DNA of 64,000 bases from Parafannyhessea umbonata (GTDB taxonomy: Bacteria > Actinomycetota > Coriobacteriia > Coriobacteriales > Atopobiaceae): the NCBI RefSeq assembly GCF_900111255.1, contig NZ_FOGP01000002.1, positions 248,001 to 312,000 on the forward strand. Direction: 5' to 3'. The position numbers were made by a program, and so were the translations under genes. This document shows, one piece after another, positions 17,633-25,906 of this stretch. The notes under the pieces were generated by a model. That model searched no databases, was not told the DNA's origin, and saw only the letters and a program-made list of their open reading frames with translations. The first letter of the stretch is position 1. Every line of letters starts with the position of its first letter.

Positions 17633-17657
17633 GGCCCCGCGGCATTGCCGCGGGGCC
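17633..17657 (-). terminator. intrinsic terminator after pit
   Basis: A perfect 11-bp stem (17633-17643 with 17647-17657) has a 3-base loop. On the minus strand it is followed by a U-rich tract (TTTCTTGT). It separates the DUF47-pit operon from the paaK start. Confidence 0.85.
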
Positions 17658-17707
17658 AGGGTCGCAAGGGAGCCGAACAGGGAGGACTTCTCGCCCTCGT
17701 CGCAAGA

Positions 17708-18709
17708 CTAGGCCATGCCCAGGATGCGACCGATGAAGAAGGCGCTCAGGCCACCCAGCAGGATGGTGATCGGCAGCGTGATGAACCAGGCCGCAATGAT
17801 CTTGCGCGCCGCGCCCCAGCGAACGGAGCTGCGACGGCGGGCAGAGCCTGCGCCCATGATAGAGGTAGTGACGACCTGCGTCGTCGAGACGGGAGCGCCG
17901 AGCGCGGTCATGAGCTCGATGGCGACGGTCGAGGAGGTCTGCGCGACGAAGCCGATGACCGGGGTCAGCTTGGTGACGCCGTCTCCGACGGTACGCATGA
18001 TGCGCTGGCCGCCGATAGAGGTTCCGATGGCCATGGTGACGGCGCAGGTGATCTTGACCCACAGGGGAACGCCGAGCGCTGGGTCAGCCAGGCCGGCCGA
18101 GACGAGCGCGAGCGTGATGATGCCCATGGTCTTCTGTGCGTCGTTGTTGCCATGGCTGTAAGCCATGAACGCGGACGAGACGATCTCGAGCTTGTGGAAG
18201 AGGCCGTTGGCCTTGTGGGGCGTCCAGTTGGCGAAGAGCTCGAACACGAGCTTCATGATCAGGAAGCCCAAGGCCATGCCGATGAGCGGCGAGGTGAACA
18301 GGGGGATGACGACCTTGCCCACGACGCCGTCCCAGATAACGTGCTGCGTGGTGCCGGTGTGCACGATCGTCGCGCCAATGAGGCTGCCGATGAGCGCGTG
18401 CGACGAGGAGCTGGGGATAGAGCGCCACCAGGTGAAGAAGTCCCAGACGATAGCGCCGATGAGAGCCGCCAGGATGACGTAGAGGTCAAGCTGGATGTCC
18501 ACGAGGCCCTTCGAGATGGTGAGGGCAACCTTCTCGCTGGTGAGCGCGCCGACGAAGTTCATGACGGCGGACATGGCGATTGCCGTCCTGACGGGAAGCG
18601 CCTTGGTGTAGACCGTCGTGGCGATGGCGTTTGCCGTGTCGTGGAAGCCGTTGATGAACTCGAAGACGAGGGCGGCGACCAGAACACAGACGAGAAGTGC
18701 GCTAACCAT
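17708..18709 (-). CDS. pit: inorganic phosphate transporter, PiT family
   Basis: A 333-residue membrane protein of the PHO-4/PiT family, a cation- or proton-coupled phosphate (metal-phosphate) symporter. The two inverted family signatures are visible: FINGFHDTANAIATTV near the N-terminus and AYSHGNNDAQKTMGI in the second half. About ten membrane helices are expected. Its start overlaps the end of the DUF47 gene by 8 bp, the standard arrangement in which the DUF47 (PhoU-like) protein controls the transporter. Confidence 0.95.
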   Translation of the reverse strand: MVSALLVCVLVAALVFEFINGFHDTANAIATTVYTKALPVRTAIAMSAVMNFVGALTSEKVALTISKGLVDIQLDLYVILAALIGAIVWDFFTWWRSIPSSSSHALIGSLIGATIVHTGTTQHVIWDGVVGKVVIPLFTSPLIGMALGFLIMKLVFELFANWTPHKANGLFHKLEIVSSAFMAYSHGNNDAQKTMGIITLALVSAGLADPALGVPLWVKITCAVTMAIGTSIGGQRIMRTVGDGVTKLTPVIGFVAQTSSTVAIELMTALGAPVSTTQVVTTSIMGAGSARRRSSVRWGAARKIIAAWFITLPITILLGGLSAFFIGRILGMA

Positions 18710-19325
18710 TTTTCACGATGACATTCCGGATGTCGTTGGCGACATCCTTGCAGGCGTCGAGGGTGTCCTCGATCTTGTCGAGAAGCGACTTCCACTTGAC
18801 GACCTCGATGGTGTCGCCGTGCTCACGAAAGAGCCTCGCGAGGGCGTCGCGGTAGACGATGTCGCCCTCGTCCTCGACGTCGTTGGCGGCCTTGGTGTGC
18901 TTCAGGATCGAGGCGTCCTTCTTGAAGTCAGGGAACTTCTCAAACGCGATGTCCAAGTGCTTGGTCGCGTTGACGATCAGACGGGCCATGTCGACCGCCT
19001 CGGGTCGGATGGCGTCGATGTCGTAGAGCTTGAAGCGGGCGGCAACGTTCTCGAGGCCATCGACGATCTCGTCCATCTGAAGTGCGAGCGCCGAGATGTC
19101 CTCTCGGTCGAACGGCGTGATGAAGGAAGAGTTGAGAGTGGTCATGATCTTCCCGACCTCTTCGTCCCCCTTGGTCTCGTACTCCTTGACCTCGGGAATC
19201 AGGTCGGCCTTTTCGGAGTAGTTCTCGACGATGTCGAGGAACAGCTCTGCGGCTGAAACGGTAAGCTCGCTGAACTCCTTGAACTGGGTGAAGAAGATGT
19301 CTTCCTTACGCTTTACTCGACTCAT
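18702..19325 (-). CDS. DUF47 family PhoU-like Pit accessory protein
   Basis: A 207-residue all-helical protein of the DUF47/TIGR00153 family, distantly related to PhoU. The family partners PiT transporters and is thought to regulate phosphate flux. The start MSRVKRKEDIFF at 19325 follows GGAAGGG. Acidic helix faces such as MDEIVDGLENVAARFKLY match the metal-binding E/DxxxD pattern of PhoU-like bundles. It is translationally coupled to pit. Confidence 0.92.
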   Translation of the reverse strand: MSRVKRKEDIFFTQFKEFSELTVSAAELFLDIVENYSEKADLIPEVKEYETKGDEEVGKIMTTLNSSFITPFDREDISALALQMDEIVDGLENVAARFKLYDIDAIRPEAVDMARLIVNATKHLDIAFEKFPDFKKDASILKHTKAANDVEDEGDIVYRDALARLFREHGDTIEVVKWKSLLDKIEDTLDACKDVANDIRNVIVKNG

Positions 19326-19478
19326 ATGCCATGCCCTTCCAAAGCATCTATGGCCATAGTTGAACAACAGAGGTCGGCAAAGGCCTGTTTAAGCTACGTT
19401 AAAGCCGCCACGCCCATGTTAGCAGTTTGTTAAGACGCAGCCACAAGCAGTTTTACCGTTCGCAGAATACCACGAATA

Positions 19479-19511
19479 AACGGGCGAGAAGTGCATTCCT
19501 TCTCGCCCGTT
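19479..19511 (-). terminator. intrinsic terminator after the CPBP gene
   Basis: A perfect 13-bp stem (19479-19491 with 19499-19511) is followed on the minus strand by TTTATTC. It lies about 105 bases below the CPBP protease stop and before the DUF47-pit promoter region. Confidence 0.85.
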
Positions 19512-19617
19512 CTCCTACTTTTATCTGCGATTCTTCGACGGTTTGAGCGTGCCGTCAACAACCTGCGCCCATCGGCTCCGCAAGGACTCCGTCGCGGGCG
19601 TGCGGCCGTCGAGAATC

Positions 19618-20907
19618 CTAGCGTGCCCACCCCAGAGGAGGCGTGGGGAGGCCGGAGCTTGCGGCGTCCGGATGCACCTGGGGCGGCACGGGCGGCTGCG
19701 GGCGCACGAACGCCACGGGCGCGGGTGCCTGCGTCGCGGCGACCCGAGTCGGATTGGGGACATACCCCTCCGGGGGAACGGGCATGACGCGCATGGGCTG
19801 GCCAGCAGGCGCGACAGGAGCCTGATGTGCCGGATGGGCAGACGAGACCTGCTGGGGCTGCGCCGGCCAGGCCTGCCGCGCCGCCGGAGCCTGCTGTGCA
19901 GCCCAAGCCTGCTGGCCCTGGTACGCCTCGAGGGACTTGTAGTAGGCGACCCACTGGTCAAAGAAGGACCTGGCCACCGCGCGGTCCGCAGAGCGCGCGT
20001 CGACGACGGCGCGATAGGCGACCTCGAGCTCCCTGGCGGGAAGGGCCCCCTCGCCGTAGAGGCCGCCCCTGCGGGGAAGCGGCATGATGATCAGCGCGCG
20101 CAGCGCCTTGATGAACGAGGGGAGGTAGAGCAGGACGAGCACGACGTACATGCCGATCATCAGCGCGCCGTCCTCGCCCGACGAGACATAGTTGGTGTCC
20201 TGCTCGACGCCGAACAGAACGTACGGGCCGAACATGACCAGGAAGTCGTCAAGCCCGTGGAAGAAGGCCGCGCCGGAAAGGCGGTTGCTCTCCAGGATGG
20301 CGGCGCTCAGACAGACGCTGTACATGCCCGTCTGGGTCATCTTCAGAAGCGCCTGCGCGAGCTGGGAGGCGCTCGAGAAGTCAAGGGCGCCCCACGAGAT
20401 GTGAAGCGAGCCGAAGAACACGGCGGTCGCGAGGACCGAGCCCATGAACCCCGCGCGCGTCCTGCCGAACGCGCTCAGGAGCCCGCCCAGGGCGATGCCG
20501 CGGCAGTAGGACTCCTCGTAGAAGCCGATGCCGAGGCACAGCATGGTATACAGCGCGAGCTTCGAGAGCCAGTAGGGCGAGACCTCCGTACCTGACGAGA
20601 CGTACTCGAAGATCGAGAGCGCGCCCAGGACCAGGGAGACGACCATGATGGGGCCGGTGTACTTCCACACGCGGGCGAAGTCGCCCCTCTCGTAGTCGAG
20701 CATGTGCGTCCCGCCCAGGAGACACAGGGCCCCGACCGACATGGAGGCGACAATGAGCTCTACCAGGAGGCTGAGCGAGTCGCTGTCGTTGGCGTAGTCG
20801 ACGAGCGGAAAGATCACGAGGCTCGGAAGGACGTAGAGGGCGGCCAGCGCTACTACGGCGCCCACGAGCTTGCCGACGCCCGAGCGTTCGGTGGTGCCAG
20901 AAACCAT
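19618..20907 (-). CDS. CPBP family intramembrane metalloprotease with Pro/Ala/Gln-rich tail
   Basis: A 429-residue polytopic membrane protein of the CAAX protease/bacteriocin-processing (Abi) family. Metal-site motifs are EESYCRG (EExxxR, about residues 127-133), FFGSLHI (FxxxH) and FFHGLDD. After the membrane domain, about 100 residues form a soluble, low-complexity tail rich in Pro, Ala, Gln and Val, ending PTPPLGWAR; such tails are unusual in the family. The ATG at 20907 has GGAGG upstream. Substrate unknown; possible roles are peptide maturation or self-immunity. Confidence 0.87.
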   Translation of the reverse strand: MVSGTTERSGVGKLVGAVVALAALYVLPSLVIFPLVDYANDSDSLSLLVELIVASMSVGALCLLGGTHMLDYERGDFARVWKYTGPIMVVSLVLGALSIFEYVSSGTEVSPYWLSKLALYTMLCLGIGFYEESYCRGIALGGLLSAFGRTRAGFMGSVLATAVFFGSLHISWGALDFSSASQLAQALLKMTQTGMYSVCLSAAILESNRLSGAAFFHGLDDFLVMFGPYVLFGVEQDTNYVSSGEDGALMIGMYVVLVLLYLPSFIKALRALIIMPLPRRGGLYGEGALPARELEVAYRAVVDARSADRAVARSFFDQWVAYYKSLEAYQGQQAWAAQQAPAARQAWPAQPQQVSSAHPAHQAPVAPAGQPMRVMPVPPEGYVPNPTRVAATQAPAPVAFVRPQPPVPPQVHPDAASSGLPTPPLGWAR

Positions 20908-21183
20908 GTAACTCCTCCATCGGACAGGGCCTCGCGGGCGAGGCGCCAACCATTTCCGGCCAATTGTAACAGCACATGACAGATTGACGTGGTCGCCAAA
21001 TGGCGCCTGGCAACCGACCGATAGCATCTACCTCGGCAGATTTCGATACACGCTCTTCTCCCCTGCCTAAACGTTGCGGCTATGTAAGGTGGGGGTAAAC
21101 AACGACAGGCAAGGGGCGAGCCACCGGCAAAGGTGGGATATGCTGCGCTTGTCCTGTAGTACCGACAGAAGAGGAGTGGGAAC

Positions 21184-22185
21184 ATGATCAGTATCCCCGA
21201 CGGGTACGTATCGCAGCTCGATACGTATGACACTCAGCGCGCCATCGAGCGCATCAAACACATCTTCCTTGCAAAGCTTTGCGCCGCACTGCACCTTGTG
21301 CGTGTGACGGCCCCGCTTGCAGTCGACCCCGCTACAGGAATCAATGACAATCTCAATGGCGTCGAGCGTCCCGTCGGCTTCGACGTCCCTGCGATTGGCA
21401 AGGATGCCGAAGTAGTTCACTCGCTCGCCAAGTGGAAGCGCCTCGCTCTCAAGCGCTACGACTTCAAGGTGGGCAAGGGCATCGTCACCGACATGAACGC
21501 AATCCGTCGTGACGAGGAGCTCGATAACCTGCACTCCATCTACGTGGACCAGTGGGACTGGGAGAAGGTCATCTCGCTGGAGGACCGCAAGATCGAGTAC
21601 CTGCAGGATACCGTCCGTCGCATCGTGACCGCCATCTGCGGCACCCTCGACGAGCTCAAGTGGACCTATCCGCAGCTCGACGTCGACCTTGACCGCGACG
21701 TGACCTTCATCACCACGCAGGAGCTCGAGGACCTCTATCCCGAGCTTGCCCCGAAGGAGCGCGAGAACCGCTTCGTCGCCGACCACCACACGACGTTCAT
21801 CATGGGCGTCGGCGCCCCGCTTGCCAGCGGCGAGCCCCACGACGGCCGTGCTCCCGACTATGACGATTGGGGCCTCAACGGCGACCTGCTGTTCTGGAAC
21901 GAGACCCTCGGCTGCGCCTTCGAGGTGAGCTCCATGGGCATCCGCGTCAGCCCCGAGTCGCTCGACAAGCAGCTCACCATGGCCGGCTGCGACGACCGTC
22001 GCGAGCTCCCCTTCCACAAGGCCCTGCTCGCCGGCGAGCTCCCCTACACCATCGGCGGCGGCATCGGCCAGAGCCGCATCTGCATGCTGCTGCTCGCAAA
22101 GGCCCACATCGGCGAGGTCCAGGCATCCCTCTGGGACGAGGAGACCACCGAGGCCTGCGAGAAGGCCGGCATCATGCTCCTCTAG
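21184..22185 (+). CDS. asnA: aspartate--ammonia ligase (asparagine synthetase A)
   Basis: Makes asparagine from aspartate, ammonia and ATP. The 333 residues match AsnA along the whole length: an N-terminal helix ending in HLVRVTAPL, GINDNLNGVERPV, FEVSSMGIRV, and the class II tRNA-synthetase-like motif 3 region GGGIGQSRICMLLL near the C-terminus. It is monocistronic, with a strong terminator 48 bases after the stop. The ATG at 21184 has GAGGAG upstream. Confidence 0.97.
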   Translation: MISIPDGYVSQLDTYDTQRAIERIKHIFLAKLCAALHLVRVTAPLAVDPATGINDNLNGVERPVGFDVPAIGKDAEVVHSLAKWKRLALKRYDFKVGKGIVTDMNAIRRDEELDNLHSIYVDQWDWEKVISLEDRKIEYLQDTVRRIVTAICGTLDELKWTYPQLDVDLDRDVTFITTQELEDLYPELAPKERENRFVADHHTTFIMGVGAPLASGEPHDGRAPDYDDWGLNGDLLFWNETLGCAFEVSSMGIRVSPESLDKQLTMAGCDDRRELPFHKALLAGELPYTIGGGIGQSRICMLLLAKAHIGEVQASLWDEETTEACEKAGIMLL

Positions 22186-22233
22186 TTCCCGACGGGAACG
22201 CGAGGCGGCAGGAACAAGCGCTCGCAAACATGA

Positions 22234-22266
22234 GGGGTGGTGCATCGTTGATGCACCACCCCTTTT
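22234..22266 (+). terminator. intrinsic terminator of asnA
   Basis: A perfect 13-bp stem (22234-22246 with 22250-22262), 3-base loop, then TTTTCTT. Classic Rho-independent terminator. Confidence 0.95.
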
Positions 22267-22326
22267 CTTGTGCGTCTAGGAGTCAGGCACCGGGCCCACC
22301 CTGTGGCGACGGGCCCACGCGGCCGC

Positions 22327-23652
22327 CTAGATCTGAGCAGACTCGAATCCGTCGATCAGCAGGTTGGTCGAGAAGAACGCAGCAAGCGCGTTGATGGCGT
22401 AGGCCGTGTCGAGCGCGCCCGCCGTCTCGAAGCTCGAGTGCATGGCGAGCTGAGCCAGCCCCATGTCCACGGCATGGACGCTCACCTGGGTGTTCGAGAG
22501 GTTGCCGAGCGTGGAGCCACCCGCGGAGTCGCTGCGGTTAGCGAAGGTCTGGACGGGGACGCCGGCATCGGTGCACACGGCCGAGAAGAGCGCGCGACTG
22601 AAGGCGTCGGTCGTGTACTTCTGGTTGGCGGCCTCCTTGATGACGACTCCCCCGTTGAGCACCGAGCAGTTGACGTCGTCGGTCTTCTCGCCATGGTTGG
22701 GGTGGACCGCATGGGCATTGTCACAGCTGACCAGGAACGAGCCCGCGACCGCGCGGTAGTAGTCCTGCACGTCCTTACCCAGGGATAGGTTCAGGCGCAC
22801 CAGCGCGTCATGCAGGAACGTGGACATGGCGCCCTGCTTGGTGTTCGAGCCGACCTCCTCGTTGTCGAAGCACGCGAAGACGTTGACAGCATGCTCGTTG
22901 CGGGCCGCGAGGAAGCCCTTGAGCGACGAGAACGCGCACTGGAGGTCGTCGAGCTTGGGGGCGGAAACGAACTCGTCCTCCCAGCCCCAGACGCGGCCCT
23001 CCTGGCGGTTGACCAGGAAGAGGTCCTTGGCAATGACCTGCTCGGGCTCGACGCCGAGCTCCTGGGCGACCATGGCGTCGAAGGCGCCGCGCTTGAGCCT
23101 CCCCGCCGAGAACAGCGGGCACAGGTCAACCTGGCGGTTGAGCTCGATGCCCTTGTTGACGTCGCGGTTCATGTGGATGGAGACGTTGGGGATGACGAGG
23201 ATGTCGCGGTCGATGTAGAGCAGGCGGCCCTGGATGCGCGAGCCCTCGCGCACCAGGACGCGGCCAGCCACGCTCAGCGGGCGGTCGAGCCAGGTGTTGT
23301 CAATCATGCCGCCGTAGCCCTCGACGTCCAGGCGAAGGTACTCGCCGGGTCCCTCGAGCTCGGGCACGCTCTTGACCTTGTACGTGGGAGAGTCCGAGTG
23401 CGACGCGGCAATCTGGAAGTGGTAGTCGTCGAGCTCGGTGCCGACGGTGAAGGCGACGATGCTCGAGCCGTTTCGCACGGTGTAGTACGAGCCGCCACGC
23501 TCGACGCTCCAGGGCTCGCCCTCGGGCAGGAAGGCGAAGCCCTTCTCGTCCAGGTACGCGCGAACGGTAGCAATCGTATGGAACATGCTGGGGCTCCTGC
23601 CGATGAAGTCGACAAGCTCCCGCGAGGCCTCAACGCCCACGGTTTCTGACAT
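22327..23652 (-). CDS. apeB: M18 family aminopeptidase
   Basis: A 441-residue zinc aminopeptidase of the M18 family (aspartyl/vacuolar aminopeptidase I type), active in the cytoplasm in peptide turnover. Metal and catalytic motifs are AASHSDSP, CFDNEEVGS, NAHAVHPNH and the C-terminal AMHSSFE. Length fits the family. It is monocistronic on the minus strand, with the HPr-like gene divergent on the other side of a 373-base gap. Confidence 0.93.
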   Translation of the reverse strand: MSETVGVEASRELVDFIGRSPSMFHTIATVRAYLDEKGFAFLPEGEPWSVERGGSYYTVRNGSSIVAFTVGTELDDYHFQIAASHSDSPTYKVKSVPELEGPGEYLRLDVEGYGGMIDNTWLDRPLSVAGRVLVREGSRIQGRLLYIDRDILVIPNVSIHMNRDVNKGIELNRQVDLCPLFSAGRLKRGAFDAMVAQELGVEPEQVIAKDLFLVNRQEGRVWGWEDEFVSAPKLDDLQCAFSSLKGFLAARNEHAVNVFACFDNEEVGSNTKQGAMSTFLHDALVRLNLSLGKDVQDYYRAVAGSFLVSCDNAHAVHPNHGEKTDDVNCSVLNGGVVIKEAANQKYTTDAFSRALFSAVCTDAGVPVQTFANRSDSAGGSTLGNLSNTQVSVHAVDMGLAQLAMHSSFETAGALDTAYAINALAAFFSTNLLIDGFESAQI

Positions 23653-24025
23653 GTGGTATCTCCCGACGTTCGGATTCCATTGGTGTGGCCGCCGCGACGC
23701 AGCGGCGCCCCCAAGAGTGTAGCGCCGGGGCGCGTCGGACCCCGCCCCATCAGCAAACGCACGCAGACCTCACCCTTTCCGCTTGGAGCGCAGGACCGGC
23801 GGCAGGTGCTCGCTCGGGCAAGCGCCCACGGGGAGAAGTGCGCGCCATGCGGCTCGCCGACGCGTCAGCGGGCGCGGTGCCACGTTGCTAAATAATCCTA
23901 AATGGATTTACTAGACCGGGTTCTCGCACGTATAACCAGTCGTCTGACGCGGCGTGTCGAAGATACTGTTAGGCAAGACACCAACCGGGGCGGAGCGTCC
24001 CGAAACATACGCGAGGGAGACAACG
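23653..24025. other. 373-base intergenic region holding operator copy A
   Basis: This gap separates the divergent apeB and HPr-like genes. Apart from the operator-like palindrome at 23904-23918 and the AT-rich sequence just before it (23886-23903), I see no gene or RNA in it. Confidence 0.6.
23904..23918. promoter_or_regulatory. glycoside-regulon operator, copy A (upstream of HPr paralogue)
   Basis: GGATTTACTAGACCG resembles the deduced palindrome GGATTTA(C/G)TAAATCC, one arm exact and the other degenerate. It lies about 110 bp before the HPr-like gene, in an AT-rich patch unlike the surrounding sequence. Confidence 0.55.
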
Positions 24026-24280
24026 ATGAAGACGATCACCCATGTGCTGAAAGACCCCAGCGGGCTTCACGCGCGCATCGCATCGACGATCACGGCCGAG
24101 GCCAACAGGTGGAAGAGCAACGTGACCATCGTCACGCGTGGCGTCCGCTCCAACGCGACGGACATGATGGGCCTCATGCTGCTCGACGTCCGCGAGGGCG
24201 AGAGGATCGAGATCGTGGTCGAGGGAGAGGACGAGGACCGGGCCGCCAAGGCGTTCGAGGGGCTCGTCATTGGGCTGTAG
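24026..24280 (+). CDS. HPr-family phosphocarrier paralogue with Asp46
   Basis: An 84-residue HPr-fold protein. In the PTS, HPr passes phosphate from enzyme I to EIIA through His15; here His15 is kept in SGLHARIAS with Arg17, but Pro18 is Ile. The regulatory Ser46 of Gram-positive HPr is Asp (NATDMMGLM, codon 24161-24163), so HPr kinase could not phosphorylate it and the charge may mimic P-Ser-HPr. The ATG at 24026 has GAGGGAG upstream; the longer reading is not supported. It precedes the glycoside-catabolic genes and shares their operator, so it may be a locus-specific HPr or a Crh-like signal. Confidence 0.85.
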   Translation: MKTITHVLKDPSGLHARIASTITAEANRWKSNVTIVTRGVRSNATDMMGLMLLDVREGERIEIVVEGEDEDRAAKAFEGLVIGL

Positions 24281-24312
24281 AGCAGGCCAAACCCAACGCC
24301 CATACGAGGTGG

Positions 24313-24342
24313 GCATTTACTAGACGAAGGTTTAGTAAATTT
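24313..24342. promoter_or_regulatory. glycoside-regulon operator, copies B1 and B2 (upstream of DUF1593 gene)
   Basis: ATTTACTA at 24315-24322 and TAGTAAAT at 24333-24340 are an exact inverted repeat, and each half is also the core of a separate TTTA(C/G)TAAA-type site. Placement is 65-90 bp before the DUF1593 gene. Confidence 0.65.
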
Positions 24343-24405
24343 CGAACTCGCAGCTAAACGCCCACGCCGGACCGACAATGGTGGAAAACGCGACGGCGAT
24401 TGGAT

Positions 24406-25845
24406 ATGCCCATGAACAGCAAGAAGGCACGCGCCATCTTCACCAACGATGGCGAATGCGACGACATGAACTCCTTTGTCCACCTGCTTCTCTACGCGAA
24501 CGACATCGACATCGAAGGGCTCGTCTCGTCGAGCTCGATCTTCCACTACGCAGGCGACCCCAAGCAGGGTATCGCCCCCAAGCGCTGGGCCAACCCCCAG
24601 TGGATGCTCGACGACATCGACGCCTACGGGAAGGTCTACCCCAACCTCGTGGCGCACGACCCCAGCTACCCCACGCCGGAATACCTCCGGAGCGTGACCG
24701 CGGTCGGCAACGTCAAGACGATCGGCGAGATGTCGGAGGACACCAAGGGCTCCGAGCTCATCAGGAAGGCACTCCTGACCAGCGACCCCAGACCCCTGTG
24801 GCTCCTGGCCGGAGGCGGCACGAACACCATCGCCCGCGCCCTCAAGCACATCGAACTTGACTTCCGCGGAACCGACCAGTGGGACAGTGTCTATCGCCAG
24901 GTCTGTCAAAAGGGCATCATCTTCATGATCGTCACGCAGGACGACACCTACCGCGACTACATCTGCCGCACCTGGCCTGACCTGCGCATGCTGCACTGCA
25001 CGTCGATCCAGGGCATTGCCTTCATGTTCGACGAGACCGTGATCCCGCCCGCCGACCTGAGGATGTTCCGGGGCAGCTGGATCAAGCCCAACCTGCTGGA
25101 GAAGGGGCCGCTGCTCGCGCGCTACCACACCTGGGGCGACGGCCACGTCTACCCCGGCGAGGAGGACCGCTCGCAGTTCGGCTCGAACGCCGAGCTCATG
25201 GGCGGCAACTGGTGGGGCAAGCAGCCGCGCAACCGCTACGACATGATCTCGGAGGGCGACTCGCCGTCGTTCTTGTACCTGATCGACAAGGGCCTGCGCA
25301 GCCTGGAGGACCCGACCTTCGGCGGCTGGGGCGGACGCTTCGTCCGCAACGCCGAAAACGAGTTCAACCCCGATGCCGACTACTGGCAAAACGCCACCGA
25401 CGCGGCGCAGGGCCCCACCAAGGGAGACGCCCTGCAGCTCACGCGCTGGATCGGCGACTGGATGAACGACTTCGCCTCGCGCGCGACCTGGTGCACGACG
25501 CCGGACGAGAAGAGCGTGAACCACGCCCCCGAGGTCAGCGTGGAGGAGGGCGTCGACGTGGTCGCAGCCCCCGGTCAGGAGGTCACGCTGCACGCTCTCG
25601 CGACCGACCCCGACGGCGACGAGGTGTGCGTCACCTGGACGCGCTACGCCGATGCCGACGGATACGAGGGAGAGCTCGTCCTCGACGTCGAACGACGGGA
25701 GGACGGCGCGTGCGTCAGCCTCACCGTCCCCGCAGACGCCAAGCCCGGCGACACCATCCACCTCGTCGCCCGCGCGTCCGACGAGCCGAGCAGGACTCCC
25801 TACATGGTCAACTACCGCCGCGTCATCATCACCGTGGGCGCATAG
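24406..25845 (+). CDS. DUF1593 (Sde0182-like) nucleoside-hydrolase-fold protein
   Basis: A ~479-residue protein. Residues ~10-330 match DUF1593, which has a nucleoside-hydrolase-like fold; the N-terminal FTNDGECDDMNSF corresponds to the Asp-rich calcium/ribose motif of those hydrolases. A C-terminal beta-sandwich (about 375-480, NHAPEVSVEEG ... RRVIITVG) follows, as in Saccharophagus Sde0182. No signal peptide is present, unlike many homologues, so it is probably cytoplasmic. No enzymatic role is established for the family; because nucleoside hydrolases cleave pentofuranosides, action on a furanosidic sugar such as apiose is a testable guess. Start choice among TTG 24400, ATG 24406 and ATG 24412 is open. 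Confidence 0.8.
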   Translation: MPMNSKKARAIFTNDGECDDMNSFVHLLLYANDIDIEGLVSSSSIFHYAGDPKQGIAPKRWANPQWMLDDIDAYGKVYPNLVAHDPSYPTPEYLRSVTAVGNVKTIGEMSEDTKGSELIRKALLTSDPRPLWLLAGGGTNTIARALKHIELDFRGTDQWDSVYRQVCQKGIIFMIVTQDDTYRDYICRTWPDLRMLHCTSIQGIAFMFDETVIPPADLRMFRGSWIKPNLLEKGPLLARYHTWGDGHVYPGEEDRSQFGSNAELMGGNWWGKQPRNRYDMISEGDSPSFLYLIDKGLRSLEDPTFGGWGGRFVRNAENEFNPDADYWQNATDAAQGPTKGDALQLTRWIGDWMNDFASRATWCTTPDEKSVNHAPEVSVEEGVDVVAAPGQEVTLHALATDPDGDEVCVTWTRYADADGYEGELVLDVERREDGACVSLTVPADAKPGDTIHLVARASDEPSRTPYMVNYRRVIITVGA

Positions 25846-25861
25846 GACAACCAAGCGACAA

Positions 25862-25884
25862 GCGCCCCGCCACGTGCGGGGCGC
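25862..25884 (+). terminator. intercistronic GC stem-loop between DUF1593 gene and rhamnosidase
   Basis: A perfect 9-bp stem (25862-25870 with 25876-25884) and 5-base loop, followed by ACTCTT. The weak U tract suggests partial termination or RNA stabilisation within the operon rather than a full stop. Confidence 0.5.
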
Positions 25885-25906
25885 ACTCTTGAGAGGCAGA
25901 CATCGC

